Under the pieces are notes generated by a model, which was not told the DNA's origin, made no database searches, and saw only the letters and a program-made list of their open reading frames with translations. Made by a program: the position numbers and the translations under genes. Positions 36,580 through 44,919 of a stretch of DNA of 64,000 bases are shown in pieces. Source of the DNA: Oxalobacteraceae bacterium (lineage in GTDB: Bacteria > Pseudomonadota > Gammaproteobacteria > Burkholderiales > Burkholderiaceae_D); NCBI GenBank assembly GCA_027490725.1, contig JAIXXN010000053.1, positions 1-64,000 of the forward strand, read 5' to 3'. Positions within the stretch are counted from its first letter, which is position 1; every line of letters starts with the position of its first letter.

Positions 36580-39354
36580 ATGCAAAATACCCTGCTGTTA
36601 GTTGACGGTTCCAGTTACCTCTATCGTGCTTTCCACGCGCTGCCCGATCTGCGCAGTCCGGATGGTTACCCGACTGGCGCCATGCACGGCATGGTGAATA
36701 TGCTGCGCCGTCTGCGCGCCGACTATCCGGCCGCCTACATCGCCTGCGTGTTCGACGCCAAAGGCAAGACCTTCCGCGACGATATGTATCCCGAATACAA
36801 GGCCACGCGCGCCTCGATGCCGGACGATTTGCGTTTGCAGATCGAACCCATCCACGAGGTGGTGAAGGCCATGGGCTGGCCTATCCTGATGGTCGAAGGG
36901 GTGGAAGCGGATGACGTGATCGGCACCCTGTCGCTGCAGGCCGCGCAAGCCGGCATGCAGGTGGTGGTGTCGACCGGCGACAAGGATCTGGCCCAGCTGG
37001 TCAATCCGCAAGTCATGCTGATCAACACCATGACCAATGAGAAAATGGATGAGGCGGGTGTACTGGCCAAATTCGGCGTGCCACCGAACCGCATCATTGA
37101 CTACCTGACCCTGATCGGCGACACCGTTGACAACGTGCCCGGCGTGACCAAGTGCGGCCCGAAAACGGCGCTCAAGTGGCTGACCGCCTACGACAGTCTG
37201 GATGGCGTGATGGCCAATGCTGCGCAGGTCAGTGGGGCAGTCGGTGAACATCTGCGCAATGCGCTGCCGTGGCTGCCGAAGGGGCGTGAACTGATTACGG
37301 TGAAGCTCGATTGCGACCTGTCGGCGCATATGGACAGCATCGCCAGTTCGCTGGTGGCGCAGCCGGAAGACAAATCCGCCCTGCAAGCCTTCTTTGCCCA
37401 GTACGGCTTCAAGACTCTGCTGCGCGAATTTGCTGGTGCTACGGCAAATCCGCCACCGGCCAGCGCGCCAGCGCGCGCTGCCACGCCGGTCGCGGCGGGC
37501 GGTGCCGTATCGGCCAACCTCGACATGTTCGGTGCTGCGCCGGAAATCAAAGCCGAATACGAGACCGTACTGACACCAGAGCAGCTGGAGCGCTGGATTG
37601 CCCTGATCAACGCCGCGCCCCTGACGGCAGTCGACACGGAAACCACCTCGCTGGAACCGATGACTGCCCAGCTGGTCGGGATTTCGCTGTCGGTGGAAGT
37701 GGGCAAAGCCTGCTACATCCCGCTGGCGCATGCCTATCCTGGCGTGCCGCAGCAACTTGACCGGGCGCAGACGCTGGAAAAACTGCGGCCATGGCTGGAA
37801 GACGCCAGCAAGGCCAAAGTCGGTCAGAACCTGAAATACGATAGCCACATCTTTGCCAATCAGGGCGTGACTTTGCGCGGCATCGCCCACGACACGCTGC
37901 TCGAATCTTATGTCTTCGAATCGCACCGCAGCCACGATATGGACGGTCTGGCGCTGCGCCACCTGAATTACACCACCATTCCTTTCGTGGATGTGTGCGG
38001 CAAAGGCGTGAACCAGATCACCTTCGATCAGGTCGAGATCGAGCGCGCTACTGCCTACGCAGCGGAAGATGCCGACATCACCTTGCGTCTGCATCAGGCC
38101 ATGATCGCTGAAGTCGAGTCGGACGAAAAACTCAACTTCATTTACCGCCAGATCGAACTGCCGACTGCCGTGGTGCTGCAGAAAATCGAACGCAATGGCG
38201 TGCAGATCGACGCGGCCCTGCTGCAACAGCAATCGGCCGAACTCGGTGCCCGCATTATCGAACTGGAAACCAAGGCGCACGAACTGGCCGAGCAAGCGTT
38301 CAACCTCGGTTCGCCGAAGCAGATCGGTGAGATCTTCTTCGAGAAGCTGAAGCTGCCGGTGGTGAAGAAGACCCCGAGCGGCGCCCCGTCGACGGACGAG
38401 GAAGTGCTGCAGAAACTGGCCGAAGACTACCCGCTGCCGAAAGTGCTGCTGGAATACCGCAGCCTGTCCAAGCTGAAATCGACCTATACCGACAAGCTGC
38501 CGAAGGGCATCAACGCCAATACTGGCCGGGTGCATACCAACTACGCACAAGCGGTGGCCGTCACGGGCCGGCTGGCGTCGAACGACCCGAATCTGCAGAA
38601 TATTCCCGTGCGTACCAAGGAAGGCCGGCGTATCCGCGAAGCGTTTGTCGCGCCGGCCGGCAGCCACATTGTCTCGGCTGACTATTCGCAAATCGAACTG
38701 CGCATCATGGCGCACATCTCCGGCGATGCAGCCATGCTGCGCGCGTTTGCCGAAGGCGTGGACATTCACCGCGCCACCGCGGCGGAAATTTTCAGCGTCG
38801 CCGCCGATCAGGTGGATAGCGAACAGCGCCGTTACGCCAAAGTGATCAACTTCGGCCTGATCTACGGCATGAGCGCCTTCGGGCTGGCGGGTAATCTTGG
38901 CATCGAACGGGGTGCGGCGCAAAACTATATCGACCGTTACTTCGCCCGCTTTGCCGGCGTTAAACAGTATATGGACGACACCCGTCTGCAGGCCAAGGCA
39001 CGCGGCTACGTGGAAACCGTGTTCGGCCGTCGCCTGTGGTTGCCCGAAATTAATTCGCCGAACGGCCCGCGCCGTCAGGGGGCGGAACGGGCAGCGATTA
39101 ATGCGCCGATGCAGGGGACGGCAGCGGATCTGATCAAGCTGGCCATGGTGGCGGTGCAGAACTGGCTGGAAAGCGCAGCGCTGCAGACGCGCATGATCAT
39201 GCAGGTCCACGACGAACTGGTGCTCGAAGTGCCGGACGCGGAACTGGCGCTGGTCAAAGAGATGCTGCCCAAGCTGATGGCAGGCGTGGCGGAATTGAAA
39301 GTGCCACTGACGGCGGAAGTCGGCGTGGGCAACAACTGGGAAGAAGCACACTAG
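36580..39354 (+). CDS. polA: DNA polymerase I
   Basis: Repair and Okazaki-fragment polymerase of 924 residues with all three activities. The 5' nuclease domain begins at LLLVDGSSYLYRAFHALP. The 3'-5' exonuclease has the first catalytic DxE (VDTETTSLEP, about residue 351) intact. The polymerase domain has SADYSQIELRIMAHISGD (Asp about 702) and VHDELVLEV (about 877). The ATG at 36580 is the family start; the frame is open from 36469. A GATAAT at 36528-36533 could be the -10, but no well-spaced -35 is seen. Confidence 0.98.
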   Translation: MQNTLLLVDGSSYLYRAFHALPDLRSPDGYPTGAMHGMVNMLRRLRADYPAAYIACVFDAKGKTFRDDMYPEYKATRASMPDDLRLQIEPIHEVVKAMGWPILMVEGVEADDVIGTLSLQAAQAGMQVVVSTGDKDLAQLVNPQVMLINTMTNEKMDEAGVLAKFGVPPNRIIDYLTLIGDTVDNVPGVTKCGPKTALKWLTAYDSLDGVMANAAQVSGAVGEHLRNALPWLPKGRELITVKLDCDLSAHMDSIASSLVAQPEDKSALQAFFAQYGFKTLLREFAGATANPPPASAPARAATPVAAGGAVSANLDMFGAAPEIKAEYETVLTPEQLERWIALINAAPLTAVDTETTSLEPMTAQLVGISLSVEVGKACYIPLAHAYPGVPQQLDRAQTLEKLRPWLEDASKAKVGQNLKYDSHIFANQGVTLRGIAHDTLLESYVFESHRSHDMDGLALRHLNYTTIPFVDVCGKGVNQITFDQVEIERATAYAAEDADITLRLHQAMIAEVESDEKLNFIYRQIELPTAVVLQKIERNGVQIDAALLQQQSAELGARIIELETKAHELAEQAFNLGSPKQIGEIFFEKLKLPVVKKTPSGAPSTDEEVLQKLAEDYPLPKVLLEYRSLSKLKSTYTDKLPKGINANTGRVHTNYAQAVAVTGRLASNDPNLQNIPVRTKEGRRIREAFVAPAGSHIVSADYSQIELRIMAHISGDAAMLRAFAEGVDIHRATAAEIFSVAADQVDSEQRRYAKVINFGLIYGMSAFGLAGNLGIERGAAQNYIDRYFARFAGVKQYMDDTRLQAKARGYVETVFGRRLWLPEINSPNGPRRQGAERAAINAPMQGTAADLIKLAMVAVQNWLESAALQTRMIMQVHDELVLEVPDAELALVKEMLPKLMAGVAELKVPLTAEVGVGNNWEEAH

Positions 39355-39411
39355 GCGCGCTGGCCGTCGTCACTTGAGGGCGAGGCGCCGATCAAACTGG
39401 GAGAGCAAGGC

Positions 39412-40299
39412 ATGGATGATTTACAGCGGGATGCAGAGAGTTTGTTGCCAAAGACCGGCCTGTCGGACGGCATAGCGCGGCGCGATTTCATCAAGGTAGC
39501 ACTGGGTACGGGCTTCGCTGCGGCGGCCATGCCGGTGGTGGCGCAGAACGTGATCACCACCGATAGCAGCGGCCTGATCGCGGGCACCATCGAGGTCGAG
39601 GTCGACGGTCAGCGGGTGCCGGTGTACCGCGCCCAGCCGGAAGGCAAGTTGAACCCGCCCGTGATACTGGTGGTGTCGGAAATTTTTGGTGTGCACGAAC
39701 ATATCGCCGACGTGGCGCGCCGTTTTGCCAAGCTCGGCTACATGGCGCTGGCGCCCGACCTGTTCGTGCGGCAGGGTGACCCGCAGAAAGTCGCCACGAT
39801 TGCCGAATTGCAGCGCGACATCATCTCGCGCACCCCGGACGCGCAAGTGATGGCCGATCTGGATGCGGTGGTCGCGTGGGCGGCAGCCCATGGCGGCAAT
39901 ACGGGCAAACTGGGCATTACCGGTTTCTGCTGGGGTGGCCGGATCACCTGGCTGTACGCCGCCCACAATCCGCAGATCAAAGCAGGTGTCGCGTGGTATG
40001 GCCGGCTGGTGGGAACCAGCAGTGCCATGACTCCCAGGCAAGCTATCGATATCGCTGGATCTCTGAAAGCGCCCGTGCTGGGGCTGTATGGTCTGAAAGA
40101 CGGCGGGATTCCGCAAGACAGCATTGCCGCCATGCAGGCAGCGCTGGCCAAAGGCAGTAGCGGCGCGCAGTTCGTGATCTATCCGGACTCCGGCCACGCC
40201 TTCCATGCCGACTACCGTCCCAGCTACGTGCAGGCCGATGCGCGTGATGGCTGGCAGCGTCTGCAGAGCTGGTTTAAACAGCACGGCGTCGCACCGTAA
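39412..40299 (+). CDS. Dienelactone hydrolase family protein with Tat-type leader
   Basis: Alpha/beta-hydrolase of 295 residues. The N-terminus carries a twin-arginine motif (ARRDFIKVALGTGFAAAAMPVV, Arg23-Arg24), suggesting folded export to the periplasm. The nucleophile is the cysteine of GFCWGG (Cys173), as in dienelactone hydrolases, and the histidine is in DSGHAFHAD. The substrate is unknown, and no aromatic-degradation cluster surrounds it. Its stop codon lies inside a 13-bp tandem repeat array. Confidence 0.9.
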   Translation: MDDLQRDAESLLPKTGLSDGIARRDFIKVALGTGFAAAAMPVVAQNVITTDSSGLIAGTIEVEVDGQRVPVYRAQPEGKLNPPVILVVSEIFGVHEHIADVARRFAKLGYMALAPDLFVRQGDPQKVATIAELQRDIISRTPDAQVMADLDAVVAWAAAHGGNTGKLGITGFCWGGRITWLYAAHNPQIKAGVAWYGRLVGTSSAMTPRQAIDIAGSLKAPVLGLYGLKDGGIPQDSIAAMQAALAKGSSGAQFVIYPDSGHAFHADYRPSYVQADARDGWQRLQSWFKQHGVAP

Positions 40300-40357
40300 G
40301 CGCACCGCGTAAGCGCACCGCGTAAGCGCACCGCATAAGCGCACCGCATAAGCGCAC
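40296..40357 (+). repeat. 13-bp tandem repeat array (about 4.8 units)
   Basis: Units (GTAAGCGCACCGC, or with A as first base) begin at 40296, 40309, 40322, 40335 and 40348, the last partial. The first unit contains the stop codon of the hydrolase gene. The period is not a multiple of three, so the array could not have spread inside coding sequence without shifting frame. Confidence 0.92.
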
Positions 40358-40561
40358 AAGGTAAGGTCGCCGAACATGGCGCTGGCCGGTAGTGCAGGGC
40401 GGCGCCGGTTCGGCGTGGATAGCTGAAAAAGCGTCCATTTAGGCAGAATTGCAGGCTGGGCGTTAAAATAACGCCCCCGACCGGCATTTGACGGCGGCAT
40501 CCCTGTAAAAAGAGGCGACAACATCGATCCCGTACTGATATCCATCCTGTTAGCCACCACC

Positions 40562-41296
40562 GTGGCCGGCGTCGTCAGCATTTCAGCTGCCGCGCTGTTT
40601 TCGTTCACCCTGCTGTCGAAAGTAGTGGAACGGATGGTCAGCCTATCGGTCGGCATCATGCTCTCGACCTCGCTGTTACACGCCTTGCCGGAAGCATTCG
40701 AATCGCAGGCCAGCGCGCGTAGCCTGTTTGCCACCCTGCTGGCCGGGCTGCTCGCCTTCTTCCTGCTGGAAAAGCTGGCGATCCTGCGTCACTCGCACCA
40801 CCACGAAGGCGACGGCCACCACCATCACCACGGCCACGACAAACACGAAGCGGGCAAAGCCGGCTGGATGATTCTGGTGGGCGACGGCATGCACAACTTC
40901 ACCGACGGCATCCTGATCGCCGCCGCCTTCCTTGCCAATCCGGAACTGGGGCTGGTGACGGGCGTCGCGATTGTCGCCCATGAAATCCCGCAGGAAATTG
41001 GCGACTTCATCGTACTACTGAATGCCGGCTTCTCGCGCACCCGCGCCTACGTCTACAACCTGCTGTGCAGCCTGCTGTCGATTGCCGGCGGCCTGCTCGG
41101 CTACTACACCCTCGATCGCGCCAGCGGCCTGATCCCCTACGTACTCGTGTTCGCCTCATCCGGCTTCATCTACATCGCCGTCAGCGACCTGATGCCGCAG
41201 ATGCAGCGCCGCGCCACGCTGCGCGAAAGCGTCCCGCAAGTACTCCTGATCGGCCTCGGCGTCCTGATCGTCCTCTGGCTCACCCGCAACCACTAA
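40562..41296 (+). CDS. ZIP family divalent metal transporter
   Basis: Membrane transporter, probably for zinc import. From GTG 40562 the product has 244 residues, with helices containing SISAAALFSFTLLSK, the His-rich loop HHHEGDGHHHHHGHDKHE, and the metal-site helices GDGMHNFTDGILIA and VAIVAHEIPQEIGDF. However, the frame continues upstream to give DPVLISILLATTVAG, which completes the first helix. There an ATC codon (40523) with a well-placed AGAGG (40511-40515) sits where the start should be. No ATG, GTG or TTG exists in frame between the stop at 40469 and 40562, so the true start is unsettled. Confidence 0.88.
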   Translation: MAGVVSISAAALFSFTLLSKVVERMVSLSVGIMLSTSLLHALPEAFESQASARSLFATLLAGLLAFFLLEKLAILRHSHHHEGDGHHHHHGHDKHEAGKAGWMILVGDGMHNFTDGILIAAAFLANPELGLVTGVAIVAHEIPQEIGDFIVLLNAGFSRTRAYVYNLLCSLLSIAGGLLGYYTLDRASGLIPYVLVFASSGFIYIAVSDLMPQMQRRATLRESVPQVLLIGLGVLIVLWLTRNH

Positions 41297-41312
41297 TCAA
41301 CCGAGCTTAAAA

Positions 41313-41402
41313 CCGGGGTCAGATCCGACATTCAGACACGAGCTGAACCGATTCCCGTCCATTACAGCAGGGTTTGTGTCCGGATGTCGGATCTGACCCC
41401 GG
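41313..41402. repeat. REP-like inverted repeat, GGGGTCAGATCC family
   Basis: The 27-base arm at 41313-41339 (CCGGGGTCAGATCCGACATT then CAGACAC) recurs inverted at 41376-41402 with two mismatches. The spacer is 36 nt. The same sequence occurs four times at 59477-59651. It lies between the convergent ZIP and sulfurtransferase genes. Such GGGGTC-headed palindromes are typical of REP elements spread by REP-associated transposases; no transposase gene is in the window. Confidence 0.85.
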
Positions 41403-41420
41403 GTTGCGGGTTGCGACTTG

Positions 41421-42275
41421 TTACGTACCGGTCGCTACCGGACGGGCCGGGTCGGCGCACCATTCGCTCCATGAGCCCGGATACAGGGACGCGCCGGGCA
41501 TGCCGGCTACTTCCAGTGCCAGCAGATTGTGGCAAGCTGTGACGCCTGATCCGCACTGCATGATGGCTTGCGCGGCGCAGGCAAACAGCGGGGCGAATTC
41601 GCTGCGCAACAATGCGGCATCTTTGAAACTGCCATCGGCGTTCAGGTTGTCTTTGAAGAAGCGGTTGCGTGCATACGGGATGTGGCCACCCACCGGGTCG
41701 ATGGTTTCGTTTTCGCCGCGATAGCGGTCGGCCGCGCGCGCGTCGACCACGATGCGATCCTGCGTGCTCAGATTGAATAGCACATCGGCTACCGAGACTG
41801 TCTGCACCAGCGCTGCGCGCTCGCTCAGCGTGCCTGCGCTGGCGGCCGGCGGCGCGCTGGTTTCCAGCGGCTGACCCAGCGCCTGCCATGCCGGCAGACC
41901 ACCATCGAGCACTGCCACGGCAGGATGACCGACCCAGCGCAGCAACCACCACAGCCGCGCGGCGAACATGCCACCGTGAGCATCGTAGGCGACTACTTGC
42001 GTGTCGTCGCTAATGCCCCAGCTACGCAGCGTGGCCAGCAGGGCGGCCCGTTCCGGCAGCGGGTGACGGCCACGGAATACGCCATCCTCGCCGACTTTGG
42101 CGCCGGAGAGATCGGTGTCGATATTGGCGAAGCGGGCGCCCGGCAGGTGGCCGCTGTGGTAGGCGTCGCGGCCGGCAGCGGGATTCATCAGATCATGGCG
42201 GCAATCGAGCACGACCCACTGGCTGTCGTTGCGGTGGCGCGCCAGTTCGGCGGCGCTGATCAGGGTAGTGTGCAT
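41421..42275 (-). CDS. Sulfurtransferase (tandem rhodanese, MST-like)
   Basis: Two-domain rhodanese-fold protein of 284 residues that transfers sulfane sulfur to thiol acceptors or cyanide. The catalytic loop CGSGVTA (Cys241) in the C-terminal domain matches 3-mercaptopyruvate sulfurtransferase (CGSGVTA) better than thiosulfate sulfurtransferase (CRKGVT). The N-terminal domain has VVLDCRHDL and GHLPGARFANID. AAGGAG precedes the start. It lies 23 nt after the DMT transporter gene on the minus strand and is probably co-transcribed. Confidence 0.92.
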   Translation of the reverse strand: MHTTLISAAELARHRNDSQWVVLDCRHDLMNPAAGRDAYHSGHLPGARFANIDTDLSGAKVGEDGVFRGRHPLPERAALLATLRSWGISDDTQVVAYDAHGGMFAARLWWLLRWVGHPAVAVLDGGLPAWQALGQPLETSAPPAASAGTLSERAALVQTVSVADVLFNLSTQDRIVVDARAADRYRGENETIDPVGGHIPYARNRFFKDNLNADGSFKDAALLRSEFAPLFACAAQAIMQCGSGVTACHNLLALEVAGMPGASLYPGSWSEWCADPARPVATGT

Positions 42276-42298
42276 GGCAAGACTCCTTGCTTTTGGGT

Positions 42299-43222
42299 TC
42301 AGACTTCGCTGGCAATCGGATCGGTACTGGCGATGGCCTTACCGTGTTCCGTGTTACGGGTATTGTAGAACGTCGCGGCCACCCCGGACAGCAGGATTAC
42401 GCCGATGCCTGCCCAGCTATGCCAGCTGAACACGTCGCCAAACACCAGCACGCCCCAGACGCTGGAAAATACGATGCCGGTGTATTGCAGATTGGCGACC
42501 ACCAGCGTCTGACCCAGCCGGTAGGCACGCGTCATGGCGATCTGCGCACTGGTGGCGCAGATGCCGATGCCCAGCAACAGCAGCGCGCCGTGTACGCTGT
42601 TGACGGGATGCCAGACGGCGCCTGTGCCATCGGCCAGCGCATAGTTGCCGGCAATTCCGGCCAGCAGATTCATGGCCGAGAAATACAGCACCACACGGTT
42701 TTCCGGTTCACCTGCCAGCCCCAGCTTGCGTACCTGCATGTAGGCCATGGCCGACAGCACGCTGGAGCCGAGCGCAATCATGGCGGTACCGAGCTGGTTG
42801 GCGTGGAAGGCCGGTTGCAAGAGCAGGGTGACGCCGCAGAAGCTGGCGCCGATGGCGGCCAGCAGCGGCCATTTGATCTGGTTTTTGGCATGCCACCAGC
42901 CCATCGCGAACAGCCACAGGGCGATCCAGATGGGCGCCATGTAGTTGAGCGTGACGGCGGTGGCGAGCGGCAGCTTGGCGATGGCGTAGAACCACATCCA
43001 CAGCGATACCACCCCGACCACGCCGCGCCACAGGTGGGCGCCTGGCATGCTGGTGCGGAAGCTACCGCCCTGCAGGCGGATGATGATGGTGAGTACCACG
43101 ACACCGACGATGCCGCGGTACATCACGATTTCCGAGGTGGAGAACTGCTCCGACGCCAGTTTCACACACACGCCCATGGCGGCGAACATGAAACTGGCAA
43201 ACAGCATCCACAGTGATTGCAT
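42299..43222 (-). CDS. DMT superfamily transporter (EamA domains)
   Basis: Ten-helix drug/metabolite transporter of 307 residues with two EamA repeats (FASFMFAAMGVCVKLASE... and LLLLGIGICATSAQIAMTRAYRLG...). The ATG at 43222 puts the first helix at the start; the frame extends to 43309 inside the Rieske gene. It begins only 7 nt after the Rieske stop codon, so the two are tightly coupled. The transported compound is unknown; coupling suggests a substrate or product of the oxygenase. Confidence 0.9.
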   Translation of the reverse strand: MQSLWMLFASFMFAAMGVCVKLASEQFSTSEIVMYRGIVGVVVLTIIIRLQGGSFRTSMPGAHLWRGVVGVVSLWMWFYAIAKLPLATAVTLNYMAPIWIALWLFAMGWWHAKNQIKWPLLAAIGASFCGVTLLLQPAFHANQLGTAMIALGSSVLSAMAYMQVRKLGLAGEPENRVVLYFSAMNLLAGIAGNYALADGTGAVWHPVNSVHGALLLLGIGICATSAQIAMTRAYRLGQTLVVANLQYTGIVFSSVWGVLVFGDVFSWHSWAGIGVILLSGVAATFYNTRNTEHGKAIASTDPIASEV

Positions 43223-43229
43223 CAGACGC

Positions 43230-44330
43230 CTAGAGTTCGATGTTGGCGCGGTACCACTCGTGGAAGTGCTGCATGCCGTCTTCCATCGGTGACTGGTAAG
43301 GGCCGGCATCGGTGGTGCCGCGCTTCATCAGCGCTTTACGACCGGCATCCATGCGCAGACCGATTTCATCATCCTCGATGCAGGTTTCCATGTAGGCAGC
43401 TCGCTCGGCTTCGACGAATTCGCGTTCGAACAGCACGATTTCTTCCGGATAGTAGAACTCCACCACGTTCTTGGTGCGCTGCGGACCGTCCGGCCACAGG
43501 GTCGACACCACCAGCACGTGCGGATACCACTCGACCATGATGTTGGGATACAGGGTCAGCCAGATCGCGCCATACGGCGGCGCTTCGCCACCGCGGAACT
43601 TGAGCACCTGCTCCTGCCAGCGCTGGTAAATGGGCGAACCGGACTTCTGCAAGCCCTTGTGTACGCCCACCGTCTGCACGCTGTAGTCGGCACCGAATTC
43701 CCAGCGCAGATCGTCACAGCTGACAAAGCTGCCCAGACCCGGGTGGAAGGGCTCGACGTGATAATCCTCCAGATAGACTTCAATAAAAGTCTTCCAGTTG
43801 TAATCGCAGTGGTGCACTTCCACGTGGTCCAGCAGGTAGCCGCTGAAATCAAGATCCTTGCTGACGGAGAGCTGCGACAGCTTTTCCATCACGTTGTAAC
43901 CGTTTTGCTCGAACAGCAGACCGTTCCAGCTTTGCAGACTGGTTTTTGGCAGGTTCAGGCAAGGCGTGGCCGGGAAGTGCGGCGCACCGATCAGTTCACC
44001 CTTGAGATCGTAGGTCCAGCGGTGTAGCGGGCAGACAATGTTGTTAGCATTGCCACGGCCGTTCACCATCAGCGCTTGCCGGTGACGGCAGACGTTGGAC
44101 AGTAATTCCAGCCCGTTGGCATTGCGCACCAGTACCCGGCCCTCGTCCTCGGACGCAAGGGTGGCATAGTCGCCCAGATTCGGCACCATCAGCTCATGGC
44201 CTACGTAGCGTGGGCCAGCCTGGAATAATTGCTGCATTTCTCGCTGCAGTAGCGCTTCGTCAAAATAGACGTCAACCGGCAGTTGCGCGTTAGAACGCGC
44301 CAGCTTGGCGTGGGTACCCAGATCGGACAT
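43230..44330 (-). CDS. Rieske aromatic ring-hydroxylating oxygenase, alpha subunit
   Basis: Non-heme iron oxygenase of 366 residues. The Rieske 2Fe-2S ligands are Cys81, His83, Cys100 and His103 (NVCRHRQ and CPLHRWTYD). The catalytic-domain iron site is around EVYLEDYHVEPFHPGLG. The domain set is like choline/carnitine monooxygenases and other single-gene oxygenases whose reductase is encoded elsewhere. The start at 44330 follows AAGGGGGG; an upstream in-frame extension to 44357 reads through that ribosome site and is rejected. First gene of an operon with the DMT transporter and sulfurtransferase. Substrate unknown. Confidence 0.9.
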   Translation of the reverse strand: MSDLGTHAKLARSNAQLPVDVYFDEALLQREMQQLFQAGPRYVGHELMVPNLGDYATLASEDEGRVLVRNANGLELLSNVCRHRQALMVNGRGNANNIVCPLHRWTYDLKGELIGAPHFPATPCLNLPKTSLQSWNGLLFEQNGYNVMEKLSQLSVSKDLDFSGYLLDHVEVHHCDYNWKTFIEVYLEDYHVEPFHPGLGSFVSCDDLRWEFGADYSVQTVGVHKGLQKSGSPIYQRWQEQVLKFRGGEAPPYGAIWLTLYPNIMVEWYPHVLVVSTLWPDGPQRTKNVVEFYYPEEIVLFEREFVEAERAAYMETCIEDDEIGLRMDAGRKALMKRGTTDAGPYQSPMEDGMQHFHEWYRANIEL

Positions 44331-44652
44331 CCCAACCCCCCTTAATATGTACATCAAACCAAGAAGAGACAGAATCCGTAAAGACCTGAATTCAAAGTTG
44401 TTGAAAATGGTATTTCGGACAGAACCGGCGATTATACCGTGTTTCGGCCATACGAGGCGAGCTGGCCTGTGAGCGGGAGGGGAGAAAACCGGGCGTAGCG
44501 CAGGATTGCCGTGCCGGCGTGGCTAATTGCGATAAAATCAGCGGTTTATGCCGCCAGCCGGGCCGCTATAGTGCCACCGGATCAGGTGGTTTGTTCTAAA
44601 ATAACGGGCTACACTGCGCGGGCACGTGTTTTGCCATGAAACCTGAGTAACT
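44331..44652. promoter_or_regulatory. Divergent promoter region between Rieske operon and xseB
   Basis: A 322-nt gap without a convincing gene. For the minus-strand Rieske operon there is a TATAAT on the minus strand at 44431-44436, about 100 nt before its start, without a clear -35. For xseB, TAAAAT (44597-44602) and TACACT (44610-44615) are weak -10 candidates. No recognised operator is seen. Confidence 0.35.
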
Positions 44653-44919
44653 ATGTCTAAGAAATTAACTGCCGACGCCGCTGCCGGCGCGGGAGCTGTC
44701 CCGGCGTCCTTCGAAGACGCCATGGCCGAGCTGGCACAACTGGTAGCCCAGATGGAGGCCGGCCAGCTGCCGCTGGAAGCGTCCGTGGCCGCCTATGCAC
44801 GCGGCTCGACGCTGGTGCAATTCTGCGCCGCCCAGCTGGAAAAAGTGGAATCTCAGGTCAAAATTCTGGAAGGCGACATGCTGAAACCGTTCGCACCGGG
44901 CGGGGAGGCCGAACAATGA
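44653..44919 (+). CDS. xseB: Exodeoxyribonuclease VII small subunit
   Basis: Small helical subunit of ExoVII, which degrades single-stranded DNA with the XseA large subunit (not in this window). The 88-residue protein has the conserved SFEDAMAELAQLVAQMEAGQLPLE and YARGSTLVQFCAAQLEKVE blocks, with a short Ala-rich N-terminus. Its stop overlaps the ispA start (ATGA). Order xseB-ispA-dxs is classic in proteobacteria. Confidence 0.95.
   Translation: MSKKLTADAAAGAGAVPASFEDAMAELAQLVAQMEAGQLPLEASVAAYARGSTLVQFCAAQLEKVESQVKILEGDMLKPFAPGGEAEQ

Noticed and set aside
36598..39351. A 917-codon open frame on the minus strand opposite polA
   Set aside because: It mirrors the codon pattern of polA in a GC-rich genome, has no start signal or family similarity, and lies fully inside a certain gene.
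40296..40357. The 13-bp array as iterons of a replication origin
   Set aside because: No replication protein gene, no AT-rich melting region and no DnaA boxes nearby; the locus is ordinary chromosome.
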